Below are positions 8,667 to 17,820 of a stretch of 64,000 nucleotides of DNA, in pieces; positions within the stretch are counted from its first letter, which is position 1, and each line of letters starts with the position of its first letter. The translations under genes were made by a program, and so were the position numbers. This DNA comes from an uncultured Candidatus Saccharibacteria bacterium. Its GTDB lineage: Bacteria; Patescibacteriota; Saccharimonadia; Saccharimonadales; Saccharimonadaceae. Location: assembly GCA_947302125.1 (NCBI GenBank), contig CAMYUL010000003.1:32580-96579 (forward strand), written 5' to 3'. The notes under the pieces were generated by a model that saw only the letters and a program-made list of their open reading frames with translations, ran no database searches and was not told the origin of the DNA.

Positions 8667-9338
8667 TTATTTCTTCCCCATTTCTGGTACTACACCAAGC
8701 ACCACTAGTCCAACCTTATCTTCAACGACCTGGCTACTCTTAATTGTGTTATCAAGATAGAACATAACTAGCACCACGCCAATACCCATTGCTAAGCCAG
8801 CGACAAAGTACTTAAATGCCGAACTTGCAACGTTGATGTTATATGCAGAGCTAGCGAGGTCCGCTTTGTCAACAATCTGCACGTTATCAATCTTATAGAT
8901 GTTAATAATTTCAGATTTAAAGACTTTTGCAATCTCATTAGCGATCTTCTGAGCTCTTTCCGCATCAGAATCAGCCACAGTTATAGTAATCAACTGAGTG
9001 TTAGCGGCAGGTGATACTGTAACCTTAGAAGAAAGTGCCTCGGCACCGCCTTCAAGCTTCAAGTTATTTGCTACTTTATCAAGTACGTTTTTGCTTTTTG
9101 CAATCTCAGCATAGGTCTTTACGAGATTATTCGAGAGCGTCACATCATTAGTGGTAATTGTGCTCTTAGAGTCCTTTTCAAAAGTCAAAACTGCCTTAGT
9201 AGAGGACTTATACATTGGAGTCTTTAGGTAGACAGAATACAAAACCCCTACAGAGAAAACTGCAACAAGCACCAAAAGAACTATATAGCACTTCGCTAAG
9301 ATGTAACGGAATAGTTCCTTTAGATTAATTTCATCCAT
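8667..9338 (-). CDS. cpsC: CpsC/Wzz-type chain-length determinant and kinase activator
   Basis: A 223-residue membrane protein. The first membrane segment is at about 16-36 (CYIVLLVLVAVFSVGVLY) and the second at about 175-198, with an extracytoplasmic domain between them. This is the Wzz topology without the kinase domain, which is supplied by the next gene. The short cytoplasmic tail would contact CpsD. It is the first gene of the cpsC-D-B unit and has a strong promoter about 75-100 bases upstream. Confidence 0.85.
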   Translation of the reverse strand: MDEINLKELFRYILAKCYIVLLVLVAVFSVGVLYSVYLKTPMYKSSTKAVLTFEKDSKSTITTNDVTLSNNLVKTYAEIAKSKNVLDKVANNLKLEGGAEALSSKVTVSPAANTQLITITVADSDAERAQKIANEIAKVFKSEIINIYKIDNVQIVDKADLASSAYNINVASSAFKYFVAGLAMGIGVVLVMFYLDNTIKSSQVVEDKVGLVVLGVVPEMGKK

Positions 9339-9412
9339 CTTATGTTCCTTTATACGGGGCTCCCACCCCTGTTATAATTAAAATCTAACACCTATTTTTT
9401 AGGATTACAACC

Positions 9413-9441
9413 ATTATACCACACATAAGATAAAAAGTCAA
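9413..9441 (-). promoter_or_regulatory. Consensus promoter for cpsCDB
   Basis: Minus strand TTGACT, 17-base spacer, TATAAT. The leader of about 70 bases to the ATG at 9338 contains two small hairpins, one GGGG/CCCC and one CCTA/TAGG, which could tune expression. Confidence 0.75.
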
Positions 9442-9501
9442 TACCCTAATGGTAAAACGCCGCCTTCCAAAGGCTAAATATGTCTAAGGTTTAATCGCAG
9501 G

Positions 9502-9624
9502 AAATTAGCCGTGAATCATAAAAATGTCAATGCATATCAAGGCTGAATTGAAGTCAAAATGACAATGAAATGTCATTTTGACAATTCACCTTGCATTGAC
9601 ATTTTTATGTGAACGGCTAATTTT
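9502..9624 (-). repeat. Long imperfect hairpin, family A copy 2, with compensatory change and different outer stem
   Basis: The core is the same as at 4.8 kb, but the stem reads GTCAATGCA/TGCATTGAC instead of GTCAGTGCA/TGCACTGAC, a compensated base pair. The outer stem is unrelated in sequence (ATTAGCCGT/ACGGCTAAT plus ATAAAAATG/CATTTTTAT-like) yet still self-complementary. The short arm ends 12 bases from the rmlB stop. There is only one long arm here. Confidence 0.85.
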
Positions 9625-9636
9625 TGAACTAAAGCC

Positions 9637-10650
9637 TTACTTCAGCCATTCCGGATTCTCAGTATACCAATCAATAGTCTTGATAATCCCATCCGCAAAC
9701 TTCGTCTCTGGCAACCACCCCAATTCCTTAGAAATCTTCGTCGGATCAATCGCATAACGAAGATCGTGGCCCTTTCTATCCGTCACAAACTCAATTAAAT
9801 CAAGCGGCTTACCCAGATGGTTCAAGATTAACGTCACGATGTCGATATTTTTCATCTCGTTATGACCGCCGATGCAGTACCTCTCACCCGCAGTAGCCGA
9901 GTGAAATACTCTGTCAATCGCCTTACAATGATCTTCAACATACAGCCAGTCACGGATGTTGATTCCCTGGCCATAGACCGGCACTTTCTCGTCCGCCAAA
10001 GCTTTACGAATCACCGTCGGAATCAGCTTCTCCTTATGCTGATACGGGCCGTAGTTATTCGAGCAGTTCGTAATATTCACATTCATCTTATACGTCTCAA
10101 AATATGCCCGCGCAATCATGTCTGAGCCCGCCTTTGAGGCCGAATATGGCGAATTTGGCTGAATCGACCGCTCCTCGTAGAAGTAATACTGGCGGCGCTC
10201 CTCATCAGACATCGAAGCTAGATCCACGCCCTCCGGAATTGGCGACAATGTGCCAAACACCTCATCTGTAGAAATATGTACGAATTTATTTGGCGATCCC
10301 TCGCCCCATTTCTTGCGCGCTACCTCTAGTAGTACATGCGTACCAAGCACATTAGTTTGCGTAAACACAAATGGCTCACGAATCGAATTATCCACGTGGC
10401 TTTCCGCCGCAAAATGAATCACTCCATCGATATTGAACTCGTCAAAAATCCGAGAAACCGTCGCCTCATCACAAATATCTCCCTGAATAAACTCAATCTG
10501 ATTGTGCACCGGATCAAGATTATGCAAGTTCCCGGCATAGGTCAACTTGTCAAGCACTACAATTTTATCTTCCGGGTATCTCGGCACATAATACTGCACA
10601 AAATTACTACCGATAAACCCTGCCGCCCCTGTTACTAAAATGTTGGCCAT
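9637..10650 (-). CDS. rmlB: dTDP-glucose 4,6-dehydratase
   Basis: A 337-residue extended SDR enzyme, second step of dTDP-L-rhamnose synthesis. GAAGFIGSNF is the NAD-binding motif, STDEVFG precedes the catalytic region, and YSASKAGSD holds the catalytic YxxxK. Full length. The start overlaps the end of rmlC by 16 bases, so translation is probably coupled. It is the last gene of rmlD-A-C-B. Confidence 0.95.
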   Translation of the reverse strand: MANILVTGAAGFIGSNFVQYYVPRYPEDKIVVLDKLTYAGNLHNLDPVHNQIEFIQGDICDEATVSRIFDEFNIDGVIHFAAESHVDNSIREPFVFTQTNVLGTHVLLEVARKKWGEGSPNKFVHISTDEVFGTLSPIPEGVDLASMSDEERRQYYFYEERSIQPNSPYSASKAGSDMIARAYFETYKMNVNITNCSNNYGPYQHKEKLIPTVIRKALADEKVPVYGQGINIRDWLYVEDHCKAIDRVFHSATAGERYCIGGHNEMKNIDIVTLILNHLGKPLDLIEFVTDRKGHDLRYAIDPTKISKELGWLPETKFADGIIKTIDWYTENPEWLK

Positions 10651-11171
10651 TTTTGATCCTTTTCACTTAATATTAATTTTTCCTCGCCACCAATCTTATC
10701 TAGCGGCCAGTCAATTCCTACCGAATTCCACAAAATCCCGCCCTCATCATCTGGGTGATAGAAATCATCGCACTTGTACACAAATTCCGCCTCATCAGAC
10801 AGTACTAGAAATCCATGCGCAAATCCACGTGGAATAAAGAACTGTTTCTTATTCTCTGCTGACAGAATCACGCCGAAATATTTACCATAAGTCTCTGACC
10901 CCTCGCGAAGGTCCACTGCTACGTCATAGACTTCGCCGCGTACCACGCGCACTAGCTTCGCCTGCTGATAAGTCTTCTGAAAATGCAGGCCGCGAAGCAC
11001 ACCCTTAGACGACTTCGACTGATTATCCTGCACGAACTCGCAAGTCACCCCCACCTCTTCAAAATCACGCTTCGAGTACGTCTCCATGAAGTATCCGCGC
11101 GGGTCCTCAAACACCTTCGGCGTCAACACTAAGAGCCCATCAATACCAGTTTCTTCGCGGGAAATCGCCAT
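10635..11171 (-). CDS. rmlC: dTDP-4-dehydrorhamnose 3,5-epimerase
   Basis: A 178-residue cupin, third enzyme of the dTDP-L-rhamnose pathway. Recognisable family stretches are DPRGYFMETY, RGLHFQ, KLVRVVRGEVYDVAVDLR and FIPRGFAHGF. The catalytic His lies in RGLHFQ. The start overlaps the rmlA stop by one base (TAATG), which indicates coupling. Confidence 0.95.
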   Translation of the reverse strand: MAISREETGIDGLLVLTPKVFEDPRGYFMETYSKRDFEEVGVTCEFVQDNQSKSSKGVLRGLHFQKTYQQAKLVRVVRGEVYDVAVDLREGSETYGKYFGVILSAENKKQFFIPRGFAHGFLVLSDEAEFVYKCDDFYHPDDEGGILWNSVGIDWPLDKIGGEEKLILSEKDQKWPTF

Positions 11172-12052
11172 TATCTCTTCCTTTCCGCAAGATCATCAAG
11201 ATACTTGCCATAATCAGTCTTCATAAACGGCTGCGCCAGCTCTTTTAGCTGCGCACGCGTAATCCAGCCGTTCTCATAAGCCAGCTCATCTGGCGAGCAC
11301 ACCTGGAGCCCCTGGCGCTTCTCAATCGTCTGCACAAATTGCGCAGTCTCGAGTAGTGCATCATGCGTACCCGTATCAAACCATGCCATGCCACGATCGA
11401 GCTTCTCGACCTTCAGGCGGCCATCATTAAGGTAAGCCTCCTGCACCGAAGTAATTTCAATCTCGCCGCGCGCACTTGGCTTTACATTCTTAGCAATCTC
11501 CGATACGCCCTTCGGGAAGAAATATAGCCCCGGAATTGCCAGATCAGACTTTGGCTCCTCCGGCTTCTCTTCAATCGAGAGCGCGTTGCCCTCAGCGTCG
11601 CATTCCACCACGCCGTATCTGCGCGGGTCCTTTACTCTGTAACCAAACACCGTCGCATCATCCACGCGTGAGCTTGCCCGGGTCAAAATCCTCTGTAAAT
11701 TCTCGCCATAGAACAAATTATCGCCTAAGATCAGCGCCACCGGGTCATCGCCAATAAATTCCTCGCCCACGATAAACGCGTCCGCCAGCCCCCTCGGCGA
11801 CTCCTGAATCTTATACTCAATCGTCATCCCCCACTTCTTGCCGTCACCAAGCAAATTCTTAAAAATCTCATTGTCGCGCGGCGTGGTAATGATCAAAATC
11901 TCCCTGATTCCTGCCAGCATCAAGGTATACAGCGGATAATAAATCATTGGCTTGTCATAGACTGGCATAATCTGCTTAGAAATCGCCAACGTCAACGGAT
12001 AAAGTCGTGTGCCGCTTCCCCCCGCCAAGATAATTCCTTTTCTATTGATCAT
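11171..12052 (-). CDS. rmlA: Glucose-1-phosphate thymidylyltransferase
   Basis: A 293-residue nucleotidyltransferase that makes dTDP-glucose, the first step of dTDP-L-rhamnose synthesis. The signature [11 protein letters not shown] lies at the N-terminus, followed by [24 protein letters not shown] and EEKPEEPKS. Length and motifs are typical. It lies 15 bases after rmlD. Confidence 0.95.
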   Translation of the reverse strand: MINRKGIILAGGSGTRLYPLTLAISKQIMPVYDKPMIYYPLYTLMLAGIREILIITTPRDNEIFKNLLGDGKKWGMTIEYKIQESPRGLADAFIVGEEFIGDDPVALILGDNLFYGENLQRILTRASSRVDDATVFGYRVKDPRRYGVVECDAEGNALSIEEKPEEPKSDLAIPGLYFFPKGVSEIAKNVKPSARGEIEITSVQEAYLNDGRLKVEKLDRGMAWFDTGTHDALLETAQFVQTIEKRQGLQVCSPDELAYENGWITRAQLKELAQPFMKTDYGKYLDDLAERKR

Positions 12053-12067
12053 TTTGCTCCTTCCCTT

Positions 12068-13033
12068 TTACTTAATTAGCTTGCCTTCTCTTCGTAAATA
12101 CTCTGCTAACGCTGGGCTCCAATGACGGATTGCTATGCCAGCATCAGCTAGCTTCTGCTTACTCATCTGCGAGTTCTTCGGCCGTGGCGCCACCTTATAT
12201 TCTTCGCCTTTCTCTGCCGCCCGCGCCATCGCTTGCTGCTCATACTCCTCAGAAGAAACGCCTACCACCTTGCAATTTACCCCCGCCTGGCGATAAATTT
12301 CCTCTGTAAATTCAGCCCAAGTCGTAAAGCCAAGATTTGTCGCATTATAAATCCCAAACGGAATGTTCTTAGAAACTGCCTGGTAGATAATATCCGCTAG
12401 ATCCTCAGCGTATGTCGGACTACCGTGCTGGTCATTAACCACAGTTACCTCATCACGCCCCTCGGCCACAGTCAACATTGTCCGAACAAAATTTTTACCC
12501 TGCCCGTACAACCAAGCCGTCCGAAAGATATAGAATCTATCCGTATTCTCGGCAATCTTTTCCTCGCCGTGCAACTTCGTAATACCATACACCGACTGCG
12601 GTTCCTTCGGATCATCCTCAGAATATTCCTCAGTCACCGGCTTAATTCCGCCAAACACATAGTCGGTAGAAATGTGTACTAGCACCGCACCTGCCTCCTT
12701 AGCCATCTTTGCAAGATTGGCCGGGCCATCGGCATTAATCTTCTCTGCCAGCTCCGCGTTTAGCTCCGCCGCATCGACGTTAGTGTACGCTGCGCAGTTG
12801 ATAATCACCTCTGGGCGAGCCTCAGAAATCACTCTAGAAACTGCCTCAAAATCTGTAATATCAAGTCCAATTGTCGCCAATTTTTCTACCGTCTCTCCAT
12901 GAGTCACCTCAATTTCTCCAGGAACAACATCGGTCAAAACCAGCTCATTTTCTGCACCTTCAGCGTCGCGCAAGAACCTTTCGCGCACCGCCTGTGCTAA
13001 CATCCCCTTAGCCCCCGTGATCAAAATTTTCAT
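12068..13033 (-). CDS. rmlD: dTDP-4-dehydrorhamnose reductase
   Basis: A 321-residue SDR, last step of dTDP-L-rhamnose synthesis. It has the N-terminal ITGAKGMLAQAV motif, STDYVFGG, YGITKLHGE with the YxxxK pair, and FRTAWLYG. It is the first gene of the rml block and has its own TATAAT 6 bases before the ATG. rmlA, C and B follow closely. Confidence 0.93.
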   Translation of the reverse strand: MKILITGAKGMLAQAVRERFLRDAEGAENELVLTDVVPGEIEVTHGETVEKLATIGLDITDFEAVSRVISEARPEVIINCAAYTNVDAAELNAELAEKINADGPANLAKMAKEAGAVLVHISTDYVFGGIKPVTEEYSEDDPKEPQSVYGITKLHGEEKIAENTDRFYIFRTAWLYGQGKNFVRTMLTVAEGRDEVTVVNDQHGSPTYAEDLADIIYQAVSKNIPFGIYNATNLGFTTWAEFTEEIYRQAGVNCKVVGVSSEEYEQQAMARAAEKGEEYKVAPRPKNSQMSKQKLADAGIAIRHWSPALAEYLRREGKLIK

Positions 13034-13039
13034 AGTACT

Positions 13040-13045
13040 ATTATA
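13040..13045 (-). promoter_or_regulatory. -10 box for leaderless rmlDACB transcript
   Basis: TATAAT ends 6 bases before the rmlD ATG. The intergenic gap to ugd is only 50 bases. Confidence 0.55.
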
Positions 13046-13083
13046 CTACAAAATTACCTCAAAATAAATTGCTTCCGCTTCGT

Positions 13084-14391
13084 CTAATCCCTAGAAAACA
13101 GGTCACGCGTATAGACCTTACCCGGCACATCAGAGAGTTCGTCTTCCATCCTGTTTGCCAGAATCACTGAGCATCTATTCTTAAACTCAGAGAGGTCTTT
13201 TATTACTTCAAGCTCCGCCACCCCACCAGCATTATCTACCGTGCCATCGCCATCCACGTCTGCTTTTACCCCATGAATCTCAAACGTATCAGCACTAATC
13301 GTCGGCTCATAAATCACCACCTTCTTCTGCGCCGTGAGAAGCTTCGCGATAATGTCCTGAATTGCGCTCGAGCGGAAATTATCCGAACCAGCCTTCATCG
13401 TTAAACGATACACACCGATAGTCTCCGGCTGCATCTCCAAAATCTCATCCACTATAAACTGTTTACGCGTCTCATTCGCCTTCACGATTGCCTCAATCAA
13501 GTTCTGCGGCACATTGGCGTAATTAGCCAATAGCTGCTTTGTATCTTTCGGTAGACAATACCCGCCATACCCAAACGACGGGTTATTATAATAATCGCCA
13601 ATTCGCGGATCTAGACACACGCCCTTAATGATCTCGCGCGCGTTCAGCCCCTTCACATCCGCATAAGTATCTAGCTCATTAAAGTAAGAAACGCGTAGTG
13701 CCAAATAGGTATTTGCAAACAACTTCACCGCCTCGGCTTCCGTACTTCCCATAAACATCACCGGCACGTCTTCAGAAAGCGCCGCCTCGGTGAGAAGCTC
13801 AGCGAACTTCCGCCCAGCCCGCATCATTAGCCCCTCTTCCTGTCCAACGATCATATCGGCATTCTCCCCCTCAATCTTTCCCCCTACCTCTTCTCTAGAA
13901 CCGACAATAATACGCGATGGATATAAATTATCATACAGCGCCTTCCCTTCTCTCAAAAATTCCGGCGAGAAGAAAATCGTCATTTCTGGATATTGTTCCC
14001 TCATCCTTCTTACAAACCCAACCGGAATGGTAGACTTAATCACCACCGCCGCATTGTTTGTCTGAGCATACATCCTAGAAACCTTGCTCAAAATATCTTC
14101 CACAGAAGACGTATCAAAGAAATTTAACTCCGAATCGTAATTTGTCGGCGTAGAAATAATTACAAATTCCGCACCAGAAAACGCTTCTTCATAGTCTAGT
14201 GTCGCCCGCAGATTTAGATCCTTCTCTGCAAAGAACTTCTCAATATATTCATCCTTAATCGGCGCCTCGCGACGATTAATCATTTCCACTTTTTCCGGAA
14301 TAATATCTAGTGCCACCACCTCGTGTCGCTGTGATAACAACGTCGCAAGACTGAGACCCACATATCCCGTACCAGCAATCGCAATTTTCAT
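13084..14391 (-). CDS. ugd: UDP-glucose/GDP-mannose dehydrogenase family protein (UDP-glucose 6-dehydrogenase)
   Basis: A 435-residue NAD-dependent dehydrogenase. GTGYVGLSLATLL is the Rossmann motif, GYGGYCLPKDTKQL carries the catalytic Cys, and the C-terminal domain follows. The family oxidises UDP-glucose to UDP-glucuronate. An Asp/Gly-rich insert (DVDGDGTVDNAGG) sits in the C-terminal domain. The neighbouring epimerase suggests conversion on to UDP-galacturonate. GDP-mannose or UDP-GlcNAc/ManNAc as substrate cannot be excluded. Confidence 0.88.
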   Translation of the reverse strand: MKIAIAGTGYVGLSLATLLSQRHEVVALDIIPEKVEMINRREAPIKDEYIEKFFAEKDLNLRATLDYEEAFSGAEFVIISTPTNYDSELNFFDTSSVEDILSKVSRMYAQTNNAAVVIKSTIPVGFVRRMREQYPEMTIFFSPEFLREGKALYDNLYPSRIIVGSREEVGGKIEGENADMIVGQEEGLMMRAGRKFAELLTEAALSEDVPVMFMGSTEAEAVKLFANTYLALRVSYFNELDTYADVKGLNAREIIKGVCLDPRIGDYYNNPSFGYGGYCLPKDTKQLLANYANVPQNLIEAIVKANETRKQFIVDEILEMQPETIGVYRLTMKAGSDNFRSSAIQDIIAKLLTAQKKVVIYEPTISADTFEIHGVKADVDGDGTVDNAGGVAELEVIKDLSEFKNRCSVILANRMEDELSDVPGKVYTRDLFSRD

Positions 14392-14398
14392 AACCTTA

Positions 14399-14404
14399 AT
14401 TATA
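14399..14404 (-). promoter_or_regulatory. -10 box for leaderless ugd transcript
   Basis: TATAAT lies 7 bases before the ugd ATG; no clear -35. Confidence 0.55.
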
Positions 14405-14432
14405 GCTTACTAACTCTAAATAATCAATTTCG

Positions 14433-15401
14433 CTACGCTTGTTGATTACTTTTACGCCACTCTACAAATTTTTCAATCCCCTCTTTGAAACTCCACTTTG
14501 GCTCGTACCCAAGCAAGCTCTTCGCCTTAGTTACATCCGCATAAGTTCTATCAACGTCTCCAGGCTGCATTGGCATCTGCTTAATCTTAGGCTCAACACC
14601 TAGAACCTCGCCAATCGTCGCGATCATTTCTTTAAGAGTGATTGGGTTATTGCTGCCAAGATTAATAACCTCGTATACATCACTATTAGCAGTTATATAA
14701 TCAAACGCCCTACAAATCCCATCCACAATATCGTCGACATATGTATAGTCACGATAAGTTGACCCATCGCCATACATTGTAATTTCCTCACCATTCAACA
14801 TCATCCGAGTAAATTTGTTGATCGCTAGATCTGGACGCTGCTTCGGACCGTACACCGTAAAGAAACGTAGCATAATAATATTCATATTGAACAACTTATG
14901 GTACACATGGGCCATCACTTCATTTGCCTTCTTCGTAGCCGCATATGGCGAGATTGCATAATCTACAATCATATCTTCCCTAAATGGCACTTCCTTGCAA
15001 TTCCCGTATACGGAGCTAGAGGAAGCCATCACAAGGTTCTTTACACCATGTGTCTTCGCCTGTTCCAAAACATTCTGCGTGCCTATGCCATTTACGTCTT
15101 GATATAGCATCGGGTCTTCTATTGAAGGACGCACCCCAGCCATTGCCGCAAGATGCATCACTACATCGATTTGGTTCTCGTCAAAAACCCTCTTTAGTCC
15201 AGAAACGTCCCTAATATCAACTTGGTACACGGTAAAATTTGGATTTTCCAAAAACGGCTTAATATTCGCCTTCTTCAGTTCAGGGTCATAAAAATCACAA
15301 AAATTATCTACAATTACGACCTTATTCCCCTCCTTGAGCAGCCTCTCAACTAATGTTGAACCTATAAACCCGGCTCCGCCAGTAATCAGATATGTTTTCA
15401 T
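14433..15401 (-). CDS. NAD-dependent sugar epimerase, UDP-glucuronate 4-epimerase-like
   Basis: A 322-residue extended SDR. GGAGFIGSTLVERL binds NAD, the region around ASSSSVYGN holds the catalytic Ser/Thr, and YAATKKANE the YxxxK pair. FFTVYGPKQRPDLAI resembles UDP-glucuronate 4-epimerases. Being next to ugd supports UDP-GlcA to UDP-GalA, but GalE-like activity is possible. The start overlaps the flippase stop by 4 bases (ATGA), so coupling is likely. Confidence 0.85.
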   Translation of the reverse strand: MKTYLITGGAGFIGSTLVERLLKEGNKVVIVDNFCDFYDPELKKANIKPFLENPNFTVYQVDIRDVSGLKRVFDENQIDVVMHLAAMAGVRPSIEDPMLYQDVNGIGTQNVLEQAKTHGVKNLVMASSSSVYGNCKEVPFREDMIVDYAISPYAATKKANEVMAHVYHKLFNMNIIMLRFFTVYGPKQRPDLAINKFTRMMLNGEEITMYGDGSTYRDYTYVDDIVDGICRAFDYITANSDVYEVINLGSNNPITLKEMIATIGEVLGVEPKIKQMPMQPGDVDRTYADVTKAKSLLGYEPKWSFKEGIEKFVEWRKSNQQA

Positions 15402-16909
15402 TTCCCTTCCCTCTTTATTATTTTTTTCATCATCTCGCCTAATTGTTTAACGTCCTTATGATAACAAACCGCATTTATAATCGCTACCTCCGGCACAACT
15501 ATAGCTACTACCATTATAGCATTCTTGAGCCATTCCCAGTACGAAGCCATCTCCGTCTTGACGAAAAGATTACAGACCAACACACCAATAATACTCTCCA
15601 CCGCAATTACCAGAATCCACGAGAACGACTTCCATACGCTTCTCTTCAAAATATACTTAGAATTGTGATACATAAATTCTACCATTCGGATAGCCATTGC
15701 CACGATGGTACCAATTGCCACACCTATAATTCCAAAATGGAACACCAATATTACGGACAAAATAATATTAGTAATCGCCTCAATCCACGCTCCCCTTCTA
15801 GTCTCCTTGAAATGTCCCGCCGCTAGCGTAACAGAGCTATACGGCATCTTTATTGCCCAAAGGAACTCCGAAATCGTAATCAACACGCCAAAGATTGGCC
15901 TCACATAATCCGCATCTGTTACACCATTCATATAAACACTTACAAACGGCGTTATCAAGACAATCGTACATATAAACAATATCGTCGCCACGGTATGGTA
16001 GAATAATTCATATGCGGAAAATCTCCGATTTAGCGTCTCATGCTCTTTCTTCGCCATCATATCACCAAACGAAGCGTCTATGCCTAGGCTAAATGCCTGT
16101 ATAATATTTTTCACCCCCTTTATGATCACCATATATATCGAATAAACCGACACTTCCTTCAGTGTACTAAAAATCGTCAACACCATGACGTCCGTATTGC
16201 CATGTATCACCGCCGCAATATGCTGTACTAACCCGTCCCATTTTTGCTTTATGACATAACCACTCTTTGCATTACTAATTTTAATTCCATATTTTTTCTT
16301 TACGTATCCACTATATAACAACGGCCTTGCAACAAAGATAATCGCCGTCGCAATCTTTACGATCTGAATACTAAACCCAAACTTAATCAGCAATACTACC
16401 ACAATCGTATTTAGTAGAGTTGTACCGATCTGCACCGCAGATGAAATATACGTTCTTTGCCCAGCCTGTAGATACAGCTGGTACGTCATACCGAAGAAAT
16501 ACTCCGTAAATGTTCCCACGGCCATAATTACAAGCAACGATATTGTAAACAATGGCTCAAATTGATTCTCTACTAGCAACGGATACACTACACACAGTAC
16601 AGCGATATATATCAAGAAAAATCCAGCCACAATTCGGAAAAACTTCTCGGCTGACTTTAAAATACTTTCAATAGTAGATTTGTCGTTCTTGGCGATCGGC
16701 TTATACAGTATAGACTTCACTACCGGCCCAAAACCAGATTCTAGAAGTGTGATATAGGCCAAAAATTGAGTAATAGAATTAACCAAGCCGTTAACTTCGG
16801 AGCCGTACGCGGAAATGATCAACCTTGGTACTACAAACCCATAAACTATCATTACCGCCTGCAAAAGAAGCGAAGTTACGATATTCTTAGCAGCATTTTT
16901 ACTACGCAT
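15398..16909 (-). CDS. Wzx-type polysaccharide flippase
   Basis: A 503-residue integral membrane protein with about 12-14 hydrophobic segments and a short basic C-terminus. The N-terminus (ITSLLLQAVMIVYGFVVPRLII) and the YGSEVNGLVNSITQFLAYITLLESG region are typical of MOP-superfamily oligosaccharide flippases. It would move lipid-linked repeat units across the membrane for polymerisation. A TATAAT lies just before its start, in the gap after the ATP-grasp gene. Confidence 0.85.
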   Translation of the reverse strand: MRSKNAAKNIVTSLLLQAVMIVYGFVVPRLIISAYGSEVNGLVNSITQFLAYITLLESGFGPVVKSILYKPIAKNDKSTIESILKSAEKFFRIVAGFFLIYIAVLCVVYPLLVENQFEPLFTISLLVIMAVGTFTEYFFGMTYQLYLQAGQRTYISSAVQIGTTLLNTIVVVLLIKFGFSIQIVKIATAIIFVARPLLYSGYVKKKYGIKISNAKSGYVIKQKWDGLVQHIAAVIHGNTDVMVLTIFSTLKEVSVYSIYMVIIKGVKNIIQAFSLGIDASFGDMMAKKEHETLNRRFSAYELFYHTVATILFICTIVLITPFVSVYMNGVTDADYVRPIFGVLITISEFLWAIKMPYSSVTLAAGHFKETRRGAWIEAITNIILSVILVFHFGIIGVAIGTIVAMAIRMVEFMYHNSKYILKRSVWKSFSWILVIAVESIIGVLVCNLFVKTEMASYWEWLKNAIMVVAIVVPEVAIINAVCYHKDVKQLGEMMKKIIKREGK

Positions 16910-16917
16910 TAACTCTA

Positions 16918-16923
16918 ATTATA
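16918..16923 (-). promoter_or_regulatory. -10 box before the flippase gene
   Basis: TATAAT lies 8 bases before the flippase ATG, in the 14-base gap after the ATP-grasp gene. It would give a nearly leaderless internal transcript. Confidence 0.45.
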
Positions 16924-17820
16924 TCACTCTATCGGCAGCTTTATCAAATCGCCCAACCTGTAATCCCACTCTTTTGGGCTAAATTTTTCGAAACCAGCCC
17001 CAGGGTAGAATGTTATCTCGCCGAACTTTACAACCCCTGGTCTTGGGTTATAAAAATCTATCCTCACAAAAGACATCCCCTTAGCTAAACGTTCCGACAA
17101 TTCTATCATCTTTTCCAAATCTGGAGGTTTTGGAATGCTTACAGTTGACTTTGGATACTTTCTTTCAAACGGCAATACGTTCCAGTCTCTGTCAAAGAAA
17201 GTCACCTTTAGGCCGTCCTTAGAGAATCTATCGGTACACGTAAAGATACACTTAACCTCCCCACCAAAACACATGAATTTATAGTCGGTCAATTCTTCAC
17301 GATCGTCATCCGTCATGCACTCCTCGATCAAAATTCTTGGCTTTATGCTTTTATATGGCCATTCCCTCGAAACATAATAAAAATTCTTCTTTAGGCCTGT
17401 TTCTATTTTCCGCCTAGCCTTAGCCAAATCCAAATCTTTTCTATCCCTACATACAATTAGCCCGCCAGAGTCATGTGAGCACTTTATTACAAACTGTTCC
17501 GGGAGCTGCCAAAGATTAATCTCGTCAAAATGGTCACAGGTACTAATTGTTGGTATTATATACTCTTCCCCTATCTTCTCCGCCACATATTTCTTTGCTT
17601 CGATCTTATCTACCATCCGCGCATACTCCGGCTTTCTATCATGTAGCTTTAGCCACTGTATCTTTTCATTAAAAGTCTTTGGGTGTCTCAAATTGAGTTT
17701 ATACCCCATCATATCTTTAAATTTCAATTTAAGAAAAAGCCTATCACTAAGTAGTGGAACTCTTTTATCCAATGCAAGCAGCAACTTTCCCGGGTTTCGA
17801 AGATACCTTAAAGCTTTCAT
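16924..17820 (-). CDS. TupA-like ATP-grasp protein
   Basis: A 298-residue protein that resembles the ATP-grasp TupA family, common in polysaccharide and teichuronopeptide loci. Visible features: HPKTFNEKIQWLKLHDRKPEYARMVDK, then QFVIKCSHDSGG (nucleotide-binding loop), DYKFMCFGGE, and FVRIDFY near the C-terminus. Family members probably ligate an amino acid or glycan group using ATP. The exact substrate is unknown. The start overlaps the next gene upstream by 4 bases. Confidence 0.75.
   Translation of the reverse strand: MKALRYLRNPGKLLLALDKRVPLLSDRLFLKLKFKDMMGYKLNLRHPKTFNEKIQWLKLHDRKPEYARMVDKIEAKKYVAEKIGEEYIIPTISTCDHFDEINLWQLPEQFVIKCSHDSGGLIVCRDRKDLDLAKARRKIETGLKKNFYYVSREWPYKSIKPRILIEECMTDDDREELTDYKFMCFGGEVKCIFTCTDRFSKDGLKVTFFDRDWNVLPFERKYPKSTVSIPKPPDLEKMIELSERLAKGMSFVRIDFYNPRPGVVKFGEITFYPGAGFEKFSPKEWDYRLGDLIKLPIE

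Noticed and set aside
7883-9338. Insertion sequence or prophage in the polysaccharide locus
   Set aside because: No transposase, integrase or phage genes were found anywhere in the window.
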